Of a stretch of 64,000 bases of DNA, positions 8,984 to 17,874 are shown piece by piece (positions within the stretch are counted from its first letter, which is position 1; each line of letters starts with the position of its first letter). This DNA is from Syntrophobacter sp963666995 (GTDB lineage Bacteria > Desulfobacterota > Syntrophobacteria > Syntrophobacterales > Syntrophobacteraceae). The DNA lies in the NCBI GenBank assembly GCA_963666995.1, contig OY762941.1, positions 5,518,001-5,582,000 on the forward strand, written 5' to 3'. The notes beneath the pieces were generated by a model. It saw nothing but the letters and a program-made list of their open reading frames with translations. It ran no database searches and was not told where the DNA came from. Position numbers and translations under genes: made by a program.

Positions 8984-10084
8984 ATGCCCTTTGTCTTGCC
9001 TCAGTACCATCCCCCCGACTTTGGTTCCCTCGAACTCAAGGATGCGCCCCTTGCGGTGTTCAACGCCGTCGTGAAGCCCGGGGTCGCCCCTGATGACTAT
9101 CACGCCACCTCGATATACCCCGAGTATTTCCAGATCGCGAAGGGGGACTGGAGGCTTCCCCGCGAGTCTCGCATGGACTGTATGGCTGTCCTCGCCGCGG
9201 ACGGGTCTCTCATCGTGAAGGAATTCAGGCACCTTGCGGTCGGCGATCGTGTGGCATGCGGACGCAGGGAAAACGGGGAAGACGGTATCTTTGTCCACTC
9301 GAGCGCGTTCGGTCAGCCGAACACACTCTCGGAGAAATTCGCCTTCAGAACCCAGATTTCCCGTGAGACTTCGTTTTCCTTCGACTACGATGAACTCTAC
9401 GGACTTCTGGATTTCGAACGAGAAAACGGCTTCATCCTCTGGGTCCTCGGTCCCGCCGTTTCTTTCGACCGGGACGCGAGGAACGCTCTTGCATCGCTCA
9501 TCGACAGCGGTTACGTCCATGGACTCCTGGCCGGAAACGCCCTTGCAGCTCACGACATAGAAGGTTCCCTGTTCAATACCGCCCTCGGCCAGGACCTCTA
9601 TACCAAACGGCACGTTCCGATGGGTCATTACAAGCATCTGGACGCCATAAACAAGGTGAGAGGAATCGGGTCGATTGCCGGGGCGGTTCAGGACCGGGTG
9701 GTAAGCAGCGGAATCATGCAGGCCGTCATCAAGAATGACGTGCCTTATGTACTGGCGGGATCCATAAGGGACGACGGGCCTCTTCCGGGAGTCATAGCCG
9801 ACGCTTACGTCGCCCAGGACAGGATGCGGGCGCTGGCCCGGCGCGCCACCACCGTTATTGCCATGGCGACTCAACTGCACTCGATCGCCACGGGCAATAT
9901 GATTCCAGCCTACCGCGTCATGGAGGACGATTCCATCAGGCCCGTGTATTTTTACACCATCGATATGTCGGAGTTCGCCGGCAATAAACTTGCGAACCGC
10001 GGGTCTCTGACCGCCCGATCCATCCTGACCAACGCTCAGGATTTTGTGGTGAACCTCGAAAGAGGACTGTTAAAAAGGTGCTGA
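8984..10084 (+). CDS. COG1915/TIGR00300-like protein (LOR/SDH conserved region)
   Basis: 366 aa. The C-terminal half (from about residue 170) has GLLAGNALAAHDIEGS, HLDAINKVRGIGSIAGAV and YVLAGSIRDDGPLPGV, which I recognise from the LOR/SDH-type conserved region found in archaeal and some bacterial proteins. Some members of that group act as ornithine cyclodeaminases. The N-terminal ~170 residues are less familiar. It starts 13 bp after pgsA with AAGGAATGAAGGA upstream. It faces a carbamate kinase gene, which makes an arginine/ornithine-related role plausible, but that is inference. No transmembrane or signal segment is evident. Confidence 0.6.
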   Translation: MPFVLPQYHPPDFGSLELKDAPLAVFNAVVKPGVAPDDYHATSIYPEYFQIAKGDWRLPRESRMDCMAVLAADGSLIVKEFRHLAVGDRVACGRRENGEDGIFVHSSAFGQPNTLSEKFAFRTQISRETSFSFDYDELYGLLDFERENGFILWVLGPAVSFDRDARNALASLIDSGYVHGLLAGNALAAHDIEGSLFNTALGQDLYTKRHVPMGHYKHLDAINKVRGIGSIAGAVQDRVVSSGIMQAVIKNDVPYVLAGSIRDDGPLPGVIADAYVAQDRMRALARRATTVIAMATQLHSIATGNMIPAYRVMEDDSIRPVYFYTIDMSEFAGNKLANRGSLTARSILTNAQDFVVNLERGLLKRC

Positions 10085-10249
10085 ACGCGCAACCGGCCGC
10101 AGGCCCCCGCACGCCCACAGAAACCGGCCTTCAGGCCTTCGCGCATGGTCGGCGGCCCGTGCCGCCCCGTTGCCTTGTATGGTGCTCCTTCCGGGCATGG
10201 ACCGGAGGCGGGGGGAAGTTGCAAATGACATTGTCCGACTGGCCTTGAT

Positions 10250-11203
10250 TCATGGCCGGTCCAACACGAATTCGGTTCCCGCTTCGCGACGGACGGCCGC
10301 ATCGATCAGCTCGATCGAAGTAACGACGGCCCTCTTCACTCCTTTTCTCAACACCTCGATGCACGCCTGGACCTTGGGTCCCATCGACCCCTCCGGGAAA
10401 TGCCCGTCCTTCAGGAATTTCTCGGCGTCACTCACCGTGAGTGTGCGAAGAAAGCGCTGCCCGCTGCTTCCGTGGGACAGCGCGACCCCCTCCACATCCG
10501 TCGCTATGAGGAAAATATCGACACCGACCTCTTCCGCCAGCTTGGCACTGACAAGGTCCTTGTCGATGACCGCATCCACCCCGTGAAAAGCCCTGCTTTC
10601 CCGGACGACCGGTATTCCCCCGCCTCCGCAGGAAATCACGATAAACCCAAGATCGACCAGTCGCTTGATTTCCTGCTTCTCGACGATCGTGACCGGCTTT
10701 GGGGAAGCCACCACCCGGCGGTAACCCTTTGCCGTCTCCACCGTCGGGTAGGGAAGCCTTGCAGCCGCCTCCTTCGTAAAAGCAGGGCCGATGGGTTTGG
10801 ATGGGTTGCTGAAAGCCGGATCGTCCTCACGCACGACCACGTAGCTGAGAACACTGACAATGTAGTGTTTGCTTTCCGTCCGCAGATTCATCAATTCACT
10901 GTCCAGGGTCGATTCGATCATATAGCCGAGCTGCCCCTGGGTTTGAGCCACAAGGATTTCCAGAGGCAGCCGCGGAAGTTGGCTGGAACATTCCTGTTGC
11001 AGGAGCAGGTTTCCCACCTGAGGCCCGTTGCCGTGAGTGATAATGATCCGGAAATCGTTGGACAGCCGGGCGACCTGGCGGAGCGGGATCCTCAGGTTTT
11101 CAAACTGCTCCCTGATGGTCCCCTCCTGACCCTTGCGAATGAGCGCGTTTCCGCCGAGCGCGATCAGCAGCAGCGGTTTGATGTCTGGCGAGTGGGCATC
11201 CAT
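10250..11203 (-). CDS. arcC: Carbamate kinase
   Basis: Catalyses reversible phosphoryl transfer between carbamoyl phosphate and ADP, giving ATP in arginine, agmatine or purine degradation, or making carbamoyl phosphate in reverse. 317 aa of the amino-acid-kinase fold: ALGGNALI near the N-terminus, THGNGPQVG, and SCGGGGIPV in the C-terminal domain. AGGAGCG precedes the ATG at 11203. No arcA or arcB is visible. The upstream gene on the same strand (107 bp away) is a cPGS-like P-loop protein, and a COG1915-like gene converges from the other side. Confidence 0.95.
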   Translation of the reverse strand: MDAHSPDIKPLLLIALGGNALIRKGQEGTIREQFENLRIPLRQVARLSNDFRIIITHGNGPQVGNLLLQQECSSQLPRLPLEILVAQTQGQLGYMIESTLDSELMNLRTESKHYIVSVLSYVVVREDDPAFSNPSKPIGPAFTKEAAARLPYPTVETAKGYRRVVASPKPVTIVEKQEIKRLVDLGFIVISCGGGGIPVVRESRAFHGVDAVIDKDLVSAKLAEEVGVDIFLIATDVEGVALSHGSSGQRFLRTLTVSDAEKFLKDGHFPEGSMGPKVQACIEVLRKGVKRAVVTSIELIDAAVRREAGTEFVLDRP

Positions 11204-11310
11204 GAAACGCTCCTGACGTTAGGGTTGCCTGAAACACTTGCGGTCGGAAAACCCCGTACGCTCGGGGAATCCGCAAGAACGGAACTGTTCTCTTCCGGTT
11301 CCGGTTTGTT

Positions 11311-12639
11311 TCACAGGACTCCCAGTTCCGCCAATTTGCCGAGAACGACTTCTTCAAGATAAGGCGCGCCGTGATCTCTGTACTCATAGCTGACCTTAAC
11401 CGTAGGCTTGTCGATGGAGAGAAGCAACCCCAGATTGATGGGAGTGGCGATGAGCACGAGGTCGCAGTCCACCGCGTTGATGGTGGCTTCGAGGTCCCGG
11501 ATCTGCCGGTCGCTGTAGCCTATGGCGGGAAGCAGCGGCCCGATGTGAGGGTATTGGTAAAAGGCCTCCCGGATGGACCCGACTGCATAGCGATGAGGAT
11601 CGACAATTTCAAGGGCCCCGAACTCCCGCGCCGCAATGGTCGCTGCGCCGAAGCGCATTCCCCCGTGAGTGAGTGTCGGGCCGTCCTCGACCACCAGGAC
11701 TCTTTTCCCGCGCACCACCGCGGGGTCCGGAACCATGACCGGTGATTCAGCCAGCACGATTCGCGCCCTGGGGGCATATTTCTCAATGTTCCTCCTCACG
11801 ATTTCAATGTTTTCCGGAGGCGCCGTGTCCACCTTGTTGATGATCGCCACATCGGCCATGATCATGTTCGTCTCACCCGGATAATACAGCAGCTCGTGTC
11901 CGGGCCGGTGCGGATCGAACACAACGATGTGAAGGTCCGGATGGAAGAAGGGGGTATCGTTGTTCCCGCCGTCCCAGATGATGATGTCCGCTTCGGCTTC
12001 CGCCTCCTTTAGAATCCGGGCGTAATCGATGCCGGCGTAGACCACGACCCCCCTTCCGACCAAAGGCTCGTATTCCTCGCGTTCCTCTATGGTGCAATGG
12101 TTGAGGTCGAAATCGGCATAGGACGAAAATCTCTGGACGGCCTGCCGCCTGAGGTCCCCATATGGCATGGGATGCCGTACAACCACAACTTTTCTATTCC
12201 GGTTCCGTACAATTTCAATCAATCTGCGCGTGGTCTGGGACTTGCCGGCTCCCGTCCTCACGGCACACGCCGCGATGACGGGTTTCGTCGACTTGAGCAT
12301 CGTGTAGGTAGCCCCGAGGAGAATGAAATCCGCTCCCTCAGCCATCGCGACAGAGGCTCGGTGCATCACATCGACATGGGCGACATCGCTGTATGAGAAA
12401 GCCACCAGGTCGATCCGATGCTCGCGGATGAGTCTTGCCATATCCTTTTCCGGATGGATGGGGATTCCTTCGGGATAGAGATCCCCCGCAAGCGCAGGCG
12501 GATACAGCCGCCCTTCGATGTTCGGGATTTGGGCGGCCGTGAAGGCCACGACATTATAGCGCGGGTTGTCCCTGAAATAGACGTTGAAGTTGTGGAAGTC
12601 CCGGCCGGCCGCTCCGACAATGATGACTTTTTCAACCAT
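11311..12639 (-). CDS. Cyclic 2,3-diphosphoglycerate synthetase-like P-loop protein (COG2403)
   Basis: 442 aa from the ATG at 12639, which has TGGAGAAAT upstream; the longer frame lacks a ribosome site. It has an N-terminal Rossmann-like part (IIVGAAGRDFHNFN), a P-loop RTGAGKSQT around residue 145 and WDGGNNDTPF, with similarity to archaeal cyclic 2,3-diphosphoglycerate synthetase. Bacterial members are uncharacterised GTPase/ATPase-like proteins often found near carbamate kinase, as here. The bacterial substrate is unknown; cPGS activity should not be assumed. Confidence 0.75.
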   Translation of the reverse strand: MVEKVIIVGAAGRDFHNFNVYFRDNPRYNVVAFTAAQIPNIEGRLYPPALAGDLYPEGIPIHPEKDMARLIREHRIDLVAFSYSDVAHVDVMHRASVAMAEGADFILLGATYTMLKSTKPVIAACAVRTGAGKSQTTRRLIEIVRNRNRKVVVVRHPMPYGDLRRQAVQRFSSYADFDLNHCTIEEREEYEPLVGRGVVVYAGIDYARILKEAEAEADIIIWDGGNNDTPFFHPDLHIVVFDPHRPGHELLYYPGETNMIMADVAIINKVDTAPPENIEIVRRNIEKYAPRARIVLAESPVMVPDPAVVRGKRVLVVEDGPTLTHGGMRFGAATIAAREFGALEIVDPHRYAVGSIREAFYQYPHIGPLLPAIGYSDRQIRDLEATINAVDCDLVLIATPINLGLLLSIDKPTVKVSYEYRDHGAPYLEEVVLGKLAELGVL

Positions 12640-12734
12640 TCCGATTTCTCCACTCAAACTGATTTTTTGATTCGAGGCCACAATCGATCGGCAGGAGGAT
12701 TCCCGCTTGCCCACAGCGGGGCTGAAACTTCACT

Positions 12735-13430
12735 TCACTCCCATGGACCTCGTTCCCACTCCCCCTTCAAAGCTTTCGCGAGCCGCGACAAAAATTGCAC
12801 CCTCGGGATTTCGCGCGCTCCGAACTGCTGGAGATGCTTTGTGGTCACCTGACAGTCGATCAGCTCAAAACTCAGACTGCGCAACAATTCGACAAGATGA
12901 ACGAAAGCCACCTTGGAGGCGTCCGTCACCCGGGCGAACATGGATTCTCCGAAGAAGGCCCGGCCCATCGCCACGCCATAGAGCCCACCGACCAGTTCCC
13001 CCTCATGCCAGCTTTCAACGGAATGGGCATAGCCCAGCCTGTGGAGGTGAAAATAGGCATCGACCATTTCAGGAACGATCCAGGTGCCCTCCCCGCTCTT
13101 CCTCCGGACTTGCCCGCACTGCGTGATCACTTCCAGAAAAGCCCGGTCGAAGGTCACCTCGAACAAGCCTCGACGCAGCACCCTCTGGAGACTCCGGGAC
13201 AGCTTCAATTCTTCGGGCAGCAGTATGAGTCGCGGGTTGGGAGACCACCACAGGATGGGACTTTCTTCCGAGTACCATGGAAATATGCCGAGTCGGTAGG
13301 CAAGCAGAAGGCGTTCCGCCGAGAGATCCCCCCCGACGGCCAGAAGGCCGTCCGGCTCGGCCAGATATGTCGGGGGAAAAATGAGATCATTTGTCAGGCG
13401 AAAAACCGGCATATTGGATGCTCGAGTCAA
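12735..13430 (-). CDS. aat: Leucyl/phenylalanyl-tRNA-protein transferase
   Basis: Adds Leu or Phe from aminoacyl-tRNA to proteins starting with Lys or Arg, creating primary N-degrons for ClpS-ClpAP. 231 aa with the family motifs LAVGGDLS, GIFPWYS, WWSPNPR and FFGESMF. The start could be the ATG at 13430 or an in-frame ATG at 13412 (MPVFRL). The gene follows clpA directly (clpA stop at 13431), so clpS-clpA-aat form one operon covering tagging, recognition and unfolding. Confidence 0.96.
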   Translation of the reverse strand: MTRASNMPVFRLTNDLIFPPTYLAEPDGLLAVGGDLSAERLLLAYRLGIFPWYSEESPILWWSPNPRLILLPEELKLSRSLQRVLRRGLFEVTFDRAFLEVITQCGQVRRKSGEGTWIVPEMVDAYFHLHRLGYAHSVESWHEGELVGGLYGVAMGRAFFGESMFARVTDASKVAFVHLVELLRSLSFELIDCQVTTKHLQQFGAREIPRVQFLSRLAKALKGEWERGPWE

Positions 13431-15758
13431 TCATTCAGCGACGCTGACCGGCATATGCGGAAAGACAAAAACCAGATTGGGTGTTTTCAAGACCTGCTCA
13501 TTTTCGGAAATCGGGTCATCGGGCCTGTGAATCCCCACTCTGCCGCCGTGCACCAGCCTGCCGAAGAGGATTTCATCGGCCAGCACGTCCTTGACTTCGA
13601 TCTGGATAAGCCTGGCCAGAGGGCGCGCGCCGAAAGTGACGTCGTAACCCTTCTCGGCCAGCCAGAGCCGTGCCGCGGGGCTGAGTTCCATCTTGATCCG
13701 TTTTTCACCCAACTGTTGTTCGATTTCGGTGACGAACTTGTCGACGATTTTTTCCATAACCTCGATGGACAGGCCGTTAAACGGGATGATCGCGTCCAGC
13801 CGGTTCCGGAACTCGGGGCTGAAGAGGTTCTCTATCGCCTTCATGCCCTTGGCGGTCCGATTGTCGGGTTCGCCGCCTCCCCCGAATCCGATGGACGATA
13901 TGCTCATTTCACGGGCCCCGGCATTGGAAGTCATGAGCAGGATCACATTGCGGAAATCGGCCTTTTTGCCGCTGTTGTCCGTCAGTGTGGCATGGTCCAT
14001 GACCTGCAGCAGAATGCTGAAGAGATCGGGATGCGCCTTCTCGATTTCATCGAGGAGCAGCACCGTATAAGGCTGTTTTCGGACAGCGTCGGTGAGGAGC
14101 CCTCCCTGATCGAACCCGATATATCCCGGAGGCGCGCCGATCAGCCGCGCTACAGTGTGTTTCTCCATGTATTCACTCATATCGAAGCGCAGGAAATTCA
14201 CCCCGAGGATACTGGCCAACTGCTTTGCCACTTCCGTCTTGCCGACCCCCGTCGGTCCAATGAGGAGGAAGGACCCGATCGGCTTTTCCGGAATCCTCAA
14301 ACCGGCCCTGGATCGCTTGATCGCCTTCACCAGAATATCGATGGCCTCGATCTGCCCGAAGACCTGACTCTTCAACTCACCGTCCAGGTTCTGCAGGCGG
14401 AACTGGTCCGAAGAGGAAACACTGCGCGGCGGGATCTTGGCGATCCTCGCCACCACCTGTTCGATATCCTTCGGGCCGACCACCCGCCGCAACCGCCGGT
14501 CCTTCTTGAGGCGCAGGCTTGCCCCGGTCTCATCGATAACATCAATGGCCTTGTCCGGAAGATACCGGTCGTTGATATGCCGGCCGGCCAGCTCGGCGGC
14601 CGCCCTGAGAGCGGCATCCGTGTACCGGATGCCGTGATGTTTCTCGTAGTATGTCTTTAAGCCCTGAAGAATCAGGTAGGTTTCCTCGATCGACGGTTCC
14701 CTGATTTCAACCTTCTGAAAACGGCGGCTGAGTGCCCGGTCCTTTTCAAAATGATTTTTGTATTCCTCATAAGTGGTCGAACCGATGCACCTCAAACCTC
14801 CCGTGACCAGGACCGGCTTCAGAATGTTGGATGCATCCATCGACCCGCCGCTGGTGGCCCCCGCTCCAACCACCGTATGAATCTCGTCGATGAAAAGGAT
14901 CGCACCTTCTTTCTTCCTGAGTTCCTGGATGACCCCCTTGAGGCGGGCTTCGAAGTCCCCGCGGAATTTGGTCCCGGCCAGGAGGGCGCCCATATCCAGG
15001 GTAAAGATTTCGACGTTTCGAAAAGATTCCGGAACACTCCCTTCATGGATCTTGAGCGCAAGACCCTCGGCAATTGCTGTTTTCCCCACGCCGGGATCCC
15101 CGACGAAGATCGGATTGTTTTTCGTGCGCCGCCCGAGTATCTGGAGCGTCCTCAGGATTTCGTCTTCACGGCCGATCAGCGGATCGATCAGACCCTGGGA
15201 TGCCTTTTGCATGAGATTCACCGTAAAGCTTTCAAGCGCTGAAGCCCTTCGAGGCCCTTCCTGCTCTTCCTGAGTCACCCCCGGCAAAGCACTGCCCTGG
15301 GATTCTGCCTCGTCCTCCATTTCGCCGACCTTGGAGATCCCATGCGAAATGTAACTCAAAACATCGAGGCGGCTGATGCCCTGAGATTTCAGAAAAAACA
15401 CCGCGTAAGAATTCTCTTCGTAGAATATGGACGCAAGAATATCCCCCGCGTCCACCTCTTTTTTTTCGGCCCCATGCACATGCATCACCGCCCGCTGCAA
15501 GACGCGCTGGACGCTCATGGTCTGAATCGGGTCCTGTTCGACACCTTCCGGCAGCCTCTCCGCGCGTTCTTCAAAGAATCGGTCGAGTCTCCTTTTCAGA
15601 TCTTCCAGGTCGGCTCCGCAATGATAGAGAATGCGCTTCCCGGTGACGTCATGCAACATCGCGTAAAGCACGTGTTCGAGTGTAAAGAACTCGTGGCGCC
15701 TCACTTTGGCTTCCTTGATGGCCGCAGACAATGTGATTTCAAGTTCTCTATTGATCAT
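13431..15758 (-). CDS. clpA: ATP-dependent Clp protease ATP-binding subunit ClpA
   Basis: Hsp100 unfoldase that feeds substrates to ClpP. 775 aa with an N-terminal Clp-N repeat domain (about 1-150) and two AAA+ modules: Walker A GDPGVGKT (about residue 215) with Walker B ILFIDEIH, and Walker A GPTGVGKT (about 495) with Walker B VLLLDEIEKAH. The absence of a long middle coiled-coil fits ClpA rather than ClpB. Its ATG directly follows the clpS stop codon (TAA ATG), indicating translational coupling. clpP is not in the window. Confidence 0.96.
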   Translation of the reverse strand: MINRELEITLSAAIKEAKVRRHEFFTLEHVLYAMLHDVTGKRILYHCGADLEDLKRRLDRFFEERAERLPEGVEQDPIQTMSVQRVLQRAVMHVHGAEKKEVDAGDILASIFYEENSYAVFFLKSQGISRLDVLSYISHGISKVGEMEDEAESQGSALPGVTQEEQEGPRRASALESFTVNLMQKASQGLIDPLIGREDEILRTLQILGRRTKNNPIFVGDPGVGKTAIAEGLALKIHEGSVPESFRNVEIFTLDMGALLAGTKFRGDFEARLKGVIQELRKKEGAILFIDEIHTVVGAGATSGGSMDASNILKPVLVTGGLRCIGSTTYEEYKNHFEKDRALSRRFQKVEIREPSIEETYLILQGLKTYYEKHHGIRYTDAALRAAAELAGRHINDRYLPDKAIDVIDETGASLRLKKDRRLRRVVGPKDIEQVVARIAKIPPRSVSSSDQFRLQNLDGELKSQVFGQIEAIDILVKAIKRSRAGLRIPEKPIGSFLLIGPTGVGKTEVAKQLASILGVNFLRFDMSEYMEKHTVARLIGAPPGYIGFDQGGLLTDAVRKQPYTVLLLDEIEKAHPDLFSILLQVMDHATLTDNSGKKADFRNVILLMTSNAGAREMSISSIGFGGGGEPDNRTAKGMKAIENLFSPEFRNRLDAIIPFNGLSIEVMEKIVDKFVTEIEQQLGEKRIKMELSPAARLWLAEKGYDVTFGARPLARLIQIEVKDVLADEILFGRLVHGGRVGIHRPDDPISENEQVLKTPNLVFVFPHMPVSVAE

Positions 15759-16073
15759 TTATGCTTCTTCCATGCTGCACTGCAGCGGGTAACCGTTCTT
15801 TCTCGCCAGGTGATGCACCAGTTCCACTTTGGTTTCCGCCACTTCAGCCGTAAAAAGGCCGCATACCCCCGTTCCGCTCTTGTGCACAAGCAGCATGATC
15901 TGAGCGGCTTCCGCGGGAGGCTTATGAAAAACTTTCTGAAGAATTTCGACTACGAACTCCATTGTAGTATAATCATCGTTGTGAAGCAGAACTTTATACA
16001 TTGGGGGTTCATCGAGGTCCTCTTCGGTCCTGCTCTCGATACCCTCTCGAAATTCCGGATGATGCTCGCTCAT
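15759..16073 (-). CDS. clpS: ClpS N-degron adaptor
   Basis: Binds destabilising N-terminal residues and delivers them to ClpA. 104 aa; the core has YKVLLHNDDYTTMEFV, the N-degron pocket segment, and later VHKSGTGVCGLFT and the NGYPLQC-type C-terminus. First gene of the clpS-clpA-aat operon on the minus strand. The promoter must lie in the 140-bp divergent gap shared with aroC. Confidence 0.96.
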   Translation of the reverse strand: MSEHHPEFREGIESRTEEDLDEPPMYKVLLHNDDYTTMEFVVEILQKVFHKPPAEAAQIMLLVHKSGTGVCGLFTAEVAETKVELVHHLARKNGYPLQCSMEEA

Positions 16074-16213
16074 CCCGGTTCCTCCCTTTTTTCTACGATA
16101 TTAATTATATAATAGATCTGCTTCCGTGCTTTATCCAATATTAAAGAATAAGTTTTTCACCTGGAGTGTCAAGCAGACGCTTGTTTACGGGAGTTTACAA
16201 AAGAGGGGGCAAC

Positions 16214-17266
16214 GTGGCAGGAAACAGTTTCGGCAGGCTTTTTCGCATCACGACCTGGGGGGAATCCCACGGTCCTGCTCTTGGAGTGGTCATCGACGGA
16301 TGCCCGCCGGGCATTCCGCTCGGACCGGAAGACATCCAGATCGACCTCGACCGGCGAAGACCCGGCAAGCACCTCACCTCACCGCGCGGTGAACCGGACC
16401 GGGTGGAAATTCTCTCGGGAGTTTTTCACCACGTTACGACCGGAACGCCGATAAGCCTCATCATCTTCAACCGGGACGTCAGGAGCTCGGATTACAGCGA
16501 GCTTGCGGATGTTTACCGCCCGGGGCACGGCGACCGGACTTACGAGCAGAAATACGGAGTCCGGGACTGGCGCGGCGGGGGCAGGAGTTCTGCCAGGGAA
16601 ACGGCGGCGCGTGTCGCGGCCGGAGCCGTGGCCCGGAAGTTCCTGGCTGAACGGGGCATAGCGGTCAGGGCCTGGACAATGGCCCTTGGAGGCGTCCGTT
16701 GCAGGACCCTGGACCTGGATGAGGTCGACCGGAACCCGCTCTTCTGCCCCGATCCGCAGGCGGCTGCCGCCATGGAGGCGCGCATCGGGGAACTGAGGCA
16801 GGCGGGCGATTCAGCGGGAGGAATTGTTGAGATCCTCGCCCGAGGCTGCCCACCGGGGCTGGGTGAGCCCGTTTTCGACAAGCTGGATGCACGCCTTGCG
16901 GCGGCGCTCATGTCCATCGGAGCTGTGAAGGGGGTCGAAATAGGAGACGGCTTTCACGCCTCCGATATGCTCGGAAGCGAGAACAACGATGCCCCGACTC
17001 CCGACGGCTATGCGACCAATCATGCGGGCGGCATTCTGGCAGGAATTTCCACAGGGATGGATATTGTCGCCCGCGTGGCGGTAAAACCGATTCCCTCCAT
17101 TTCCATACCGCAGCAGACCGTCAACTCCAAAGGTGAACCCGTAACAATCACAATCAGGGGCCGTCACGACGTTTCGGCAATCCCTCGAATCGTTCCCGTG
17201 TGTGAGGCAATGGTCCTGACGGTTCTCGCGGACTTCATGCTGCATCCTTTTCCGGAGAAGAGATGA
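16214..17266 (+). CDS. aroC: Chorismate synthase
   Basis: Converts EPSP to chorismate, the last shared step of aromatic amino acid synthesis, using reduced FMN. The N-terminus AGNSFGRLFRITTWGESHG and GGRSSARETAARVAAGA are the family signatures. I chose GTG 16214, preceded by AGAGGGGG, because chorismate synthases begin right at this AGNSFG segment; the upstream ATG at 16166 would add 16 atypical residues. 350 aa. Divergent from clpS. Confidence 0.96.
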   Translation: MAGNSFGRLFRITTWGESHGPALGVVIDGCPPGIPLGPEDIQIDLDRRRPGKHLTSPRGEPDRVEILSGVFHHVTTGTPISLIIFNRDVRSSDYSELADVYRPGHGDRTYEQKYGVRDWRGGGRSSARETAARVAAGAVARKFLAERGIAVRAWTMALGGVRCRTLDLDEVDRNPLFCPDPQAAAAMEARIGELRQAGDSAGGIVEILARGCPPGLGEPVFDKLDARLAAALMSIGAVKGVEIGDGFHASDMLGSENNDAPTPDGYATNHAGGILAGISTGMDIVARVAVKPIPSISIPQQTVNSKGEPVTITIRGRHDVSAIPRIVPVCEAMVLTVLADFMLHPFPEKR

Positions 17267-17295
17267 TCGTACGGCGCAGGGGAACACGGGGGCGC

Positions 17296-17658
17296 TCAGA
17301 TCCTTATATCCAGCCTCCGGAGCATGTCGTCTGCAAAATCGATGATATAGTCTCTCTGCGCCGGCGTCGCATAGTCGACGCAGTTGCACCGAAGGATTTG
17401 GCGGCTTCGAATGAGCAGTTCGAAGTCCACCTGAGTGATTGAAAGATTGACGGCAAAATAGAACGGGCGACAGTCGTTGTGTTCTTTCTGCACTTCCGAG
17501 TAGAGTCTTCCCGGGATCTCCACCCAATACATGCCCTCCATGGAGGTCCTCTCCGAATTCTCTTCCAGGAAGCCGCGGATCAGTTCATAATCGGTGCCGC
17601 GCAGCTGATCGATCACGTATTGTTTCATCTCATCCGTATCCTCATGAAATGTCGGCAA
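17296..17658 (-). CDS. Conserved hypothetical protein
   Basis: 120 aa (or 110 aa from the internal ATG at 17628, MKQYVIDQL), acidic and probably cytoplasmic. I do not recognise the family. Visible features are an N-terminal helix-rich part, a central YWVEIP stretch, FYFAVNL, and a CNC motif near the C-terminus. There is no signal peptide or membrane segment. It converges on aroC, ending 30 bp past that stop. Coding is supported by an uninterrupted frame with codon use like its neighbours. Confidence 0.6.
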   Translation of the reverse strand: MPTFHEDTDEMKQYVIDQLRGTDYELIRGFLEENSERTSMEGMYWVEIPGRLYSEVQKEHNDCRPFYFAVNLSITQVDFELLIRSRQILRCNCVDYATPAQRDYIIDFADDMLRRLDIRI

Positions 17659-17874
17659 GATCGCAAACCCGGCAATCCCGGGAGCAATCCATACTCCATA
17701 CCCCTCCGCGATTCATCCCGCGATCGGAGTGCCGCCGCGCACTGTGGAAGCATGCGACCATGCGAACGTCCCCGGACCGCTTTCCCTCATACCCGACGGT
17801 TCGACTATAATGGAATTGCCGGGGTATGACAAATTACTTGAATCCGGGACGGCAAAGAACGATCGGCCCCTCCT

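Noticed and set aside
12795..14660. 621-codon plus-strand frame opposite aat and clpA
   Set aside because: It mirrors two well-supported genes on the minus strand, has no domain or ribosome site, and is a GC-rich shadow frame.
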